Source of the DNA: Filomicrobium sp.
GTDB lineage: Bacteria; Pseudomonadota; Alphaproteobacteria; Rhizobiales; Hyphomicrobiaceae
Assembly: GCA_030607105.1 (NCBI GenBank)
Contig: JAUWFF010000095.1
Span: forward strand, 1 to 5,985
Direction of reading: 5' to 3'
DNA length: 5,985 nt
The notes below the pieces were generated by a model. The model saw only the letters and a list, made by a program, of their open reading frames with translations, searched no databases and was not told the origin of the DNA. Positions within the stretch are counted from its first letter, which is position 1, and every line of letters starts with the position of its first letter. The position numbers and the translations under genes were made by a program. Positions 1-4,784 of this stretch are shown piece after piece.

Positions 1-281
1 GGTGCGGAAACGATGTCCGAGCGGTGCTGCTCGAGCACCGGATCTCCGTCGTCTCCGGGAGGTGCGGAAATCAACACATGCGACGCCGTCTCCAACGCGC
101 ATGCAACTTCATCGCTCGGCACCGTGCCATCGAAACGGGCAGCGTCGAAACCTTGGGCGCGAATTCGCTCCACCCCCTCGGCGCTCCGCGACGTCCCGGT
201 GATCTGCCAGCCCTGCGTCGCCAGTCGCTTTGCGAGCGCGCGCGCGCTGAACCCGAATCCGAAACAGATGAGGTGATTCAA
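1..281 (-). CDS. SDR / NAD-dependent epimerase-like protein, N-terminal part (truncated by window edge)
   Basis: About 93 codons are visible and the frame stays open to the left edge, so this is the N-terminal third of a longer protein. It opens with a beta strand and a dinucleotide-binding turn (residues about 3-12, CFGFGFSARAL), then a helix, GWQITGTSRS (second strand) and later a strand ending LISAPPG. This is the pattern of the YeeZ-like branch of NAD(P)-binding Rossmann proteins annotated as SDR or NAD-dependent epimerase/dehydratase. The substrate is unknown. The start is inferred: a TTG (281-279) overlaps the TGA stop of the upstream gene queG (280-278), with AAGGA and GGGAG just before it; no in-frame ATG or GTG is a better candidate nearby. 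The overlap suggests translational coupling in one operon. The Rossmann assignment is fairly safe; the subfamily is from memory of similar proteins in the same position next to queG. Confidence 0.72.
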   Translation of the reverse strand, partial: MNHLICFGFGFSARALAKRLATQGWQITGTSRSAEGVERIRAQGFDAARFDGTVPSDEVACALETASHVLISAPPGDDGDPVLEQHRSDIVSA

Positions 282-1435
282 TCCTTGGCTCCCATTGTTT
301 GTTCCCGGCGCTGCCATTCCGCGACAATGTCGGCATTAGTTTCGCGCGGGTAATAACGCTTCATGATATCGGTGAATTCCTGCTCGCTGACGAATTCTCC
401 AAGCGCCCAGACCGCCATCGCGCGAATGAGTGGTGAGGGCTCATCTAGCAACCGTCGGATTGCCGGCAGCAACGAAACATCACCAGAGTTGCCCGCCGCG
501 ATCAGGCAATTGCGAATGAATCGCTCGCGCCCCGTCCGTTTCACGGGTGTCCCGGAAAAACGCAGCCGGAACGCGGCGTCGTCAAGTTCCAGAAGCTCGC
601 CGAGCGGCGGATTGTCGGTTTCCGCCCGCGCCCTCAGTTTTGCCTCGCGGGTAACCTGCGCGAACTTGTTCCATGGGCACACCGCCAGGCAATCGTCGCA
701 GCCAAACACCCTGTTGCCGATCGGCTTGTGGTAGGCGGCTGGAATATGCCCCTTGTGCTCGACTGTCAGGTAGGCAATGCAGCGCCGGGCATCAAGCTGA
801 TAAGGCGCCGGGAAAGCGTCCGTCGGGCACACGTCCAGACAGCGCCTGCAGTTGCCGCAGTGATCTTCTTCCGGGCGATCGAGCGGCAGCAGCGCGTCCG
901 TCAGGATTGCCCCGAGAAACAGCCACGAACCGTGCTGTCGCGAGACAAGGTTGGTGTGCTTGCCCTGCCATCCAAGACCGGCCATCGTGGCTAGCGGTTT
1001 CTCCATGAGTGGCGCGGTATCGACAAACACCTTCACATCCGCGTTCGCCCGCCGCGCCAGGAGCCCGGCAAGCTCCTTCAATCGGCCCTTCAGCACCTCA
1101 TGATAATCGCGACCCTTCGCGTAGACTGAAATGGCTGCATTTGCAGGTTTATTGAGCGCTTCAAGTGGGTCCGTCGCGGGGGCGTAGCTCATGCCGACCA
1201 TGACCAGACGGCGGGCCGATGGCATCAGCGAACGCGGGCTGACGCGCCGCTGCATTGTTTCCACGATCCAGTCCATGTCGCCGTGGCGCCCGAGTTTGAT
1301 GAATTCCAAAAGGTGCGCACCGATGGATTGAAGATTGTCTGCGGGCGCCACTCCGAAAGCGTCGAATTTCAGCGCGTCGGCGCGTTGCCGCAGCTCGCGT
1401 ACAAGTTCGCGCGTGGCTGTCGGCGGCGCCGTCAC
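278..1435 (-). CDS. queG: Epoxyqueuosine reductase QueG
   Basis: QueG carries out the last step of queuosine synthesis in tRNA, reducing epoxyqueuosine to queuosine at wobble position 34 of GUN-anticodon tRNAs with cobalamin and two [4Fe-4S] clusters; it is cytosolic. The 385-residue product matches the family length (E. coli about 379). Visible signatures: FVDTAPLMEK near residue 139, holding the conserved catalytic Asp; GLGWQGKHTNLVS around 154-165; a ferredoxin-like Cys run at 193, 196, 199 and 203 (CGNCRRCLDVCP); Cys219 in RRCIAYLT; a second run at 246, 249 and 253 (CDDCLAVCPWN); and a C-terminal HEAT-like helical repeat (about 310-355). Start choice: the open frame reaches a TTG at 1450, but GGGAG (1446-1442) lies 6 nt before the GTG at 1435, so I prefer GTG. 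It lies 18 nt after the gst stop and overlaps the next gene. No key residue appears to be missing. Confidence 0.95.
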   Translation of the reverse strand: MTAPPTATRELVRELRQRADALKFDAFGVAPADNLQSIGAHLLEFIKLGRHGDMDWIVETMQRRVSPRSLMPSARRLVMVGMSYAPATDPLEALNKPANAAISVYAKGRDYHEVLKGRLKELAGLLARRANADVKVFVDTAPLMEKPLATMAGLGWQGKHTNLVSRQHGSWLFLGAILTDALLPLDRPEEDHCGNCRRCLDVCPTDAFPAPYQLDARRCIAYLTVEHKGHIPAAYHKPIGNRVFGCDDCLAVCPWNKFAQVTREAKLRARAETDNPPLGELLELDDAAFRLRFSGTPVKRTGRERFIRNCLIAAGNSGDVSLLPAIRRLLDEPSPLIRAMAVWALGEFVSEQEFTDIMKRYYPRETNADIVAEWQRREQTMGAKD

Positions 1436-1453
1436 TGACAACTCCCGCAATGT

Positions 1454-2152
1454 TCAGAAGTCCAGGTCCGCATAATGCCGGGGTGGTGGTGTCCCCGGAA
1501 TGCGATCGGCCAGCAGCGGCCGGAAAGACGGGCGGGATTTGATGCGCGCATACCAATCCTTCGCCTTCGGGTAGGTCTCCCACGGCACCTCGTCGAAATA
1601 GTCGATCGACGAGAGGTGCGCGGCTGCGGCCAGGTCCGCAAACGACATATCCTCTCCGGCCAGCCACCGGCGTCCATGCGCCAGATAACCAATATAGCTG
1701 AGATGATAACGCAGGTTGGCACGGATCGCCCGCAGGATGTCCGAATCTGGAGAAAGCCCGCTCATGCCCGGCTGTAACCGTGCGTAGACCTTTTCATAAA
1801 GCAGCTCGCGCGAGACTTCTCTATGCAACTTGTTATGAAACCAATCGACCAGCCGTCGTACTTCGGCCCGCCCCTCCCGGTTGCCGGGAAAAAGCGGAAC
1901 GCTCAGTCCGTCCACGGGATGGCGCTTGAGCTCTTCGGCGACGTATTCAGATATCGAATAGGTGCCGCAAAGAACGGGCCCGGCGTCGATCTGAAGAACG
2001 GGCAGTTCACCAGCCGGGTTGAGCTGCAGGAAGCTCTTACTGAAGTCCCATGGCTGCTCCTCCACGGATTGGACCTGCAAGCCGAGCTCCGCCAGCATAA
2101 CGCGCACCGAGCGCGACTGCGGGCAAAGCCTGAAATGAGTGAGCTTGTGCAT
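1454..2152 (-). CDS. Glutathione S-transferase family protein
   Basis: A 232-residue cytosolic GST-fold protein, the usual length. The N-terminal thioredoxin-like domain (1-78) has a CPQS motif at residues 10-13, where Cys10 or Ser13 could be the catalytic residue, and LNPAGELPVL at 44-53 with the expected cis-Pro51. The C-terminal all-helical domain (about 90-225) has the N-capping box SFAD at 170-173 followed by LAAAAHLSSIDYF, a strong GST hallmark. The usual acidic residue before Ser66 (E/D-S glutathione-binding pair) is Tyr here (TYSISEY), so classic glutathione conjugation cannot be assumed; a thiol-transferase or another role is possible. ATG at 2152 is preceded by GCGGGAAAC, a close-set weak Shine-Dalgarno. 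It is the first gene of the probable gst-queG-SDR operon and diverges from uppP. No substrate can be given. Confidence 0.9.
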   Translation of the reverse strand: MHKLTHFRLCPQSRSVRVMLAELGLQVQSVEEQPWDFSKSFLQLNPAGELPVLQIDAGPVLCGTYSISEYVAEELKRHPVDGLSVPLFPGNREGRAEVRRLVDWFHNKLHREVSRELLYEKVYARLQPGMSGLSPDSDILRAIRANLRYHLSYIGYLAHGRRWLAGEDMSFADLAAAAHLSSIDYFDEVPWETYPKAKDWYARIKSRPSFRPLLADRIPGTPPPRHYADLDF

Positions 2153-2440
2153 GTTTCCCGCTTTGTTTCGCGTTCCTCGACGCGGCGATTTACCAAAGAC
2201 GTGGGTCAGTCAGCGTTGATCATGCTTTCGCGTCAGACTGATCATACACGGATTCGTTCATAATGATCCGCGAGTTGGTGTGTTGCAGAGCCTCTGATGC
2301 CGCAGCCGGCCCAGCCTTGATGTTGCTTGTATGCGGCAGACGGTCCGCGTTTGTCCGCCCATCATTTGTGGCCGCTTGCCCGGCCGGGTCGGACATGTTT
2401 GTTGCCCGGATCAGATCTTTCACCCGGAGATTCGCAATAG
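2153..2440. promoter_or_regulatory. Divergent gst / uppP intergenic region
   Basis: This 288-nt gap separates two divergently read genes and must hold promoters for both, but none is strong. On the plus strand, TTGATC (2216-2221) and GATCAT (2240-2245) are 18 nt apart, each matching the sigma-70 consensus at 4 of 6 bases, and CATAAT (2259-2264) is a 5-of-6 match to the -10 box without a good -35. On the minus strand, TATGAT (2246-2241) is a 5-of-6 -10 match towards gst, again without a good -35. uppP has GGAG at 2426-2429, 11 nt before its ATG. No convincing coding region is seen: the plus-strand open frame from 2263 runs into uppP out of frame. Promoter positions are inference. Confidence 0.35.
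2217..2245. repeat. Paired TGATCAT direct repeats, 22 bp apart
   Basis: TGATCAT occurs at 2217-2223 and again at 2239-2245, start-to-start distance 22 bp, about two helical turns. Each holds the palindrome TGATCA. A third partial copy, TGATC, is at 2264-2268. The repeats sit between the divergent starts of gst and uppP, where a regulator binding on one DNA face could affect both. The repeats are seen directly; a binding function is inference. Confidence 0.35.
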
Positions 2441-3259
2441 ATGCCGACGTGGCAAGTCATACTGCTCGGCCTGCTTGAGGGCCTCACCGAATTCATACCC
2501 GTTTCCTCGACCGGCCACATTCTGCTCGCCGGTCATTTTTTGGGGTTCTGCTCGCCGGGTAAGACCTTTGAGGTCTTGATCCAGCTCGGTGCCATCTTGG
2601 CGATCCTCACTGTCTATTCAGCTAAACTGCTTCGCCTGCTTGTCGATTTGCCCTCAGATGCGCGCTCCCGCAGGTTTGTTTATTCGATCCTGTTGGCGTT
2701 TCTTCCGGCCGCGGTAATAGGTGCCCTCGGACACTCATTCATCAAGAGTGTCCTATTCGAAAGCCCGATGCTGATCTGCGTAATGCTGATCCTCGGTGGT
2801 ATTGTGCTGCTAATTGTAGATCGGTTGCCGCTTCAACCCAAGTACGTAGAAGTGATGGACTACCCGCCAAGCCTCGCCTTCAAGATCGGTTTGTGCCAAT
2901 GCCTGGCGATGGTGCCGGGCGTATCCCGCTCAGGCGCTACCATCGTCGGGGCATTGTTGCTGGGGACCGACAAGCGCTCCGCCGCCGAGTTCTCGTTCTT
3001 CTTGGCAATGCCGACTATGGCCGGCGCATTCGCCTACGATCTGTACAAGAATTGGTCGGGGATTGAGGTCTCGGACGCGACAAGCATCGCCATCGGCTTT
3101 GTAATGGCCTTCATATCCGCGGTTTTCGTGGTGCGATATCTGCTTGACTACGTCAGCCGCCACGGCTTCGCGCTTTTTGGGTGGTGGCGGATATTGGTCG
3201 GCGGTCTGGGGCTAGGCGCTCTTCTTGTCCTCGGCGATGCAAGCGCCTGCGGCCCCTGA
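2441..3259 (+). CDS. uppP: Undecaprenyl-diphosphatase (BacA/UppP)
   Basis: An integral membrane phosphatase that removes one phosphate from undecaprenyl diphosphate, regenerating the carrier lipid for peptidoglycan and surface polysaccharide synthesis; overexpression of the family confers bacitracin resistance. The 272 residues fit the family. The first conserved region reads [16 protein letters not shown], giving Glu13, Glu17 and His26, equivalent to the E. coli Glu17/Glu21/His30 catalytic set. The second, PGVSRSGAT at 159-167, includes the essential Arg163. Hydrophobic segments at about 48-68, 82-96, 110-127, 148-160, 185-200, 213-232 and 245-265 agree with a multi-pass protein. ATG 2441 begins directly with the first membrane helix and has GGAG 11 nt upstream. 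It is transcribed alone on the plus strand, away from gst and towards ptsN. No key residue is missing. Confidence 0.97.
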   Translation: MPTWQVILLGLLEGLTEFIPVSSTGHILLAGHFLGFCSPGKTFEVLIQLGAILAILTVYSAKLLRLLVDLPSDARSRRFVYSILLAFLPAAVIGALGHSFIKSVLFESPMLICVMLILGGIVLLIVDRLPLQPKYVEVMDYPPSLAFKIGLCQCLAMVPGVSRSGATIVGALLLGTDKRSAAEFSFFLAMPTMAGAFAYDLYKNWSGIEVSDATSIAIGFVMAFISAVFVVRYLLDYVSRHGFALFGWWRILVGGLGLGALLVLGDASACGP

Positions 3260-3273
3260 AAACACAAGCGAAG

Positions 3274-3294
3274 AATCGGCGCCAGCGCCCGATT
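3274..3294. terminator. Possible two-way hairpin between convergent uppP and ptsN
   Basis: The only hairpin in the 35-nt space between the uppP and ptsN stops. AATCGG (3274-3279) pairs perfectly with CCGATT (3289-3294) around a 9-nt loop that can add two inner C-G pairs. It starts one base after the ptsN stop. The T-runs are poor: GATTTC on the plus strand, and TTCTTC with a later TTTT on the minus strand. It is a plausible but weak terminator for both genes, better placed for ptsN. Confidence 0.35.
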
Positions 3295-3759
3295 TCAGGC
3301 TGCGTTGGAAGTCACGGGATTGGACAGCACGTCATGAAGATCTTTGGCGTCCTTTGCCGCGCGAAGCTGATCAAGTGTCGCCGGTTCCCGAACCAGCCGC
3401 GAGATGCGCGCGAGTGCTTTGAGGTGATCGCCGCTGGCGTGCTCGGGGGCAAGCAACAGAAAGATCAGATCAACCGGCGCGTCATCGTGGCTTTCAAACT
3501 CGATTGGTTCCGGCAATCTGGCGAAGAGGCAGAAAATCCGGTCTAGGTCCTTAAATTTGACGTGTGGGATCGCGATCCCCCGCCCCAGGCCTGTGGAACC
3601 CAGCCGTTCGCGCTGCAGAAGTGTGTCGAAGACGTCGCGAGCGTCGAGCCCAACCATCTCGCCAGCCTTGCTAGCCAGTTCCTGCAACGCTTGCTTTTTG
3701 CTCTTCGCCTTCAGCGAGGGCAAAATTCCCTCAGGTACCAGAAGGTCACTCAGATCCAT
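3295..3759 (-). CDS. ptsN: Nitrogen-regulatory PTS EIIA component PtsN (EIIA-Ntr)
   Basis: The cytosolic end acceptor of the nitrogen phosphotransferase chain (PtsP to PtsO/NPr to PtsN). It transports no sugar; its phosphorylation state controls partners such as potassium transport and sensor kinases in studied proteobacteria. The 154 residues form one PTS EIIA type-2 domain: LLVPEGILPSL at the N-terminus, RERLGSTGLGRGIAIPH ending in the phosphorylated His66, and PVDLIFLLLAPEHASGDHLKAL, all typical. After His66 it reads Val-Lys where Gly-Lys is usual. Start: ATG 3759 aligns with the usual family N-terminus; a GTG at 3774 would add five residues (start MGQKA) and has a better Shine-Dalgarno, GGGGAGG at 3790-3784, 9 nt upstream. 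It lies about 100 nt downstream of hpf on the same strand, the standard rpoN-hpf-ptsN order. Confidence 0.93.
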   Translation of the reverse strand: MDLSDLLVPEGILPSLKAKSKKQALQELASKAGEMVGLDARDVFDTLLQRERLGSTGLGRGIAIPHVKFKDLDRIFCLFARLPEPIEFESHDDAPVDLIFLLLAPEHASGDHLKALARISRLVREPATLDQLRAAKDAKDLHDVLSNPVTSNAA

Positions 3760-3878
3760 TGCTTTTTGTCCCACCGTTTGCTGCCTCCCCTTGACGCCTC
3801 AAACATTGCGCGCCTTGAGACCCCGCAAACTCCATGAGCGATTGTTCACCAGGAAGCATGACGAGCAAAACGCAGGGT

Positions 3879-4487
3879 TTACTCAGCCTCCGATGCGGCT
3901 TGCCCTGTCGTCTCCGGGTCGACCCATCCGACATTCCCGTCCGCCCTCCGATACACAACATTTATGCCGCCACTGCCGGCATTCCGGAAGATCAAAAACG
4001 GGCTTTCCCCTAGGTCGAGATGCATCACCGCTTCCCCAACTGTCAATTCACGAATCGTTCGTTCGGTTTCGGCGATGATAACCGCGTGTTGATCGGGCTT
4101 TGGATCGCCGTCTGGTTCTTCGTCCGACCGCTGCAGCACGTAGTCGCGTGCGGGAAGTTCGGCGGGAAGTTCGCCACCATTCTGACGACCGTGATGGTGA
4201 TCCTTTAAACGACGCTTGTAGCGGCGGACGCGCTTCTCGAGCCGTTCAACAGCTGCATCAGCGCTTGAGTAGGCGTCTCCACCCGAACCGTGCGCTTCGA
4301 CCAACAGCCCCGTCCGCAACCGTATTGAGCAGTCAGTGCGGAAGGTTGAACGTTCTTTCTCCAGTCTGACGTGCCCTGAGATCTCCGGCCCGATGTATTT
4401 CTCTAAGACGTTGGAGACCTTATCCATGATGTAGGTCTGGTATGCGCCGCCAGCGTCAACATTCTTTCCCGTGACTTGGAGTGTCAT
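3879..4487 (-). CDS. hpf: Long-form ribosome hibernation promoting factor (HPF / YfiA family)
   Basis: Binds the 30S decoding region of idle ribosomes and, through its C-terminal domain, pairs them into 100S dimers in starved cells. The 202-residue length is that of the long form. Residues 1-98 are the S30AE ribosome-binding domain, opening MTLQVTGKNVDAG, with DAYSSADAAVERLEKR at 71-86 and the basic end RRYKRRLKDHHH at 88-99. A variable acidic linker follows (about 100-133), then the dimerisation domain (about 134-192) with FLIFRNAGSGGINVVYRR (164-181) and DGNVGWVD (183-190). Start: ATG 4487 matches the family N-terminus and has AAGG 8 nt upstream; the open frame also reaches a GTG at 4532 that would add 15 unfamiliar residues. 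It sits between rpoN and ptsN, as in many proteobacteria. The roughly 300-nt gap after rpoN suggests its own promoter. Confidence 0.95.
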   Translation of the reverse strand: MTLQVTGKNVDAGGAYQTYIMDKVSNVLEKYIGPEISGHVRLEKERSTFRTDCSIRLRTGLLVEAHGSGGDAYSSADAAVERLEKRVRRYKRRLKDHHHGRQNGGELPAELPARDYVLQRSDEEPDGDPKPDQHAVIIAETERTIRELTVGEAVMHLDLGESPFLIFRNAGSGGINVVYRRADGNVGWVDPETTGQAASEAE

Positions 4488-4563
4488 CAGTCCCGCCTTG
4501 TACTTTGTTGAACGTCCAGTTGGTCTTTCCACTCATAGGTTTCAAGAAGCCAGTCTGCAGGGA

Positions 4564-4577
4564 TAAATCAAGATTTA
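4564..4577. promoter_or_regulatory. 14-bp perfect palindrome with TCAAGA centre, upstream of hpf
   Basis: TAAATCAAGATTTA is a perfect inverted repeat: 6-bp arms TAAATC and GATTTA around AA. It lies about 77 nt before the hpf ATG. Its central six bases, TCAAGA, and its overall size are the same as in the palindrome at 4698-4711. A 2-nt loop is too tight for a good RNA hairpin, so a protein-binding site is more likely than a terminator. The palindrome is seen; the function is inference. Confidence 0.35.
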
Positions 4578-4675
4578 GAGCCCATTATGAACAGCAATAA
4601 CGTCAGGACACTTCGCGCACATTCTTGGACAAGCCGCGTATGGTTCACTCCTTCGGCTAGTCCCCCTTTCTAATA

Positions 4676-4705
4676 ACAATCAATGCTCGATCAGGGCGGT
4701 GTCAA
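4676..4705 (-). promoter_or_regulatory. Candidate sigma-70 promoter for hpf
   Basis: On the minus strand TTGACA (4705-4700) is a perfect -35 hexamer. With an 18-nt spacer it is followed by GATTGT (4681-4676), a weak -10 sharing three bases with TATAAT. Transcription would start near 4669 and give a leader of about 180 nt before hpf. I saw no good sigma-54 site (GG-N10-GC type) here. The long gap after rpoN makes a promoter likely; this exact position is a guess. Confidence 0.35.
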
Positions 4706-4711
4706 GACACC
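4698..4711. promoter_or_regulatory. 14-bp perfect palindrome overlapping the candidate hpf -35 box
   Basis: GGTGTCAAGACACC is a perfect inverted repeat with 6-bp arms and an AA centre. Read on the minus strand it contains the whole TTGACA hexamer, so a protein bound here would block or contact RNA polymerase. Directly beside it, CCGGGC (4711-4716) and GCCCGG (4731-4736) form another 6-bp inverted repeat with a 14-nt loop, about 50 nt after the rpoN stop. Neither is followed by a T-run in the rpoN direction, so a classic terminator is not supported. Confidence 0.4.
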
Positions 4712-4784
4712 CGGGCTAACATCGTGAAAGGCCCGGTAGTTCAATCAGTCTAAGCTGCAGAATGGATATGACTTTCCGATCAGG

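Noticed and set aside
1..70. Exact 10-base repeat GGTGCGGAAA at 1-10 and 61-70.
   Set aside because: Both copies encode similar short strands (VSA / ISAPP) in the SDR gene; two coding coincidences explain it better than a repeat element.
1161..1722. Minus-strand open frames overlapping the gst-queG junction (1161-1667 and 1432-1722).
   Set aside because: They lie in alternative frames over conserved GST and QueG coding sequence and are rich in Arg, as expected of shadow frames.
2263..2478. A 71-codon plus-strand open frame starting in the gst-uppP gap.
   Set aside because: It overlaps the uppP start out of frame, has no Shine-Dalgarno of note and no recognisable features.
3557..4078. Long plus-strand open frame of 173 codons across the ptsN-hpf region.
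   Set aside because: It runs antisense to two clearly recognisable genes, has low-complexity Ser/Arg/Pro content and no family motif; a high-GC shadow frame.
4568..4648. A 26-residue minus-strand open frame in the rpoN-hpf gap (GTG start at 4648, hydrophobic stretch LTLLLFIMG), a possible leader peptide.
   Set aside because: The AAGGAG overlaps the start codon itself and the next purine run is 13 nt away, so spacing is poor; the length is what chance allows, and no attenuator follows.
4711..4736. CCGGGC-N14-GCCCGG inverted repeat as an rpoN terminator.
   Set aside because: The 6-bp stem has a long loop and no T-run follows on the minus strand; at most a weak structure.
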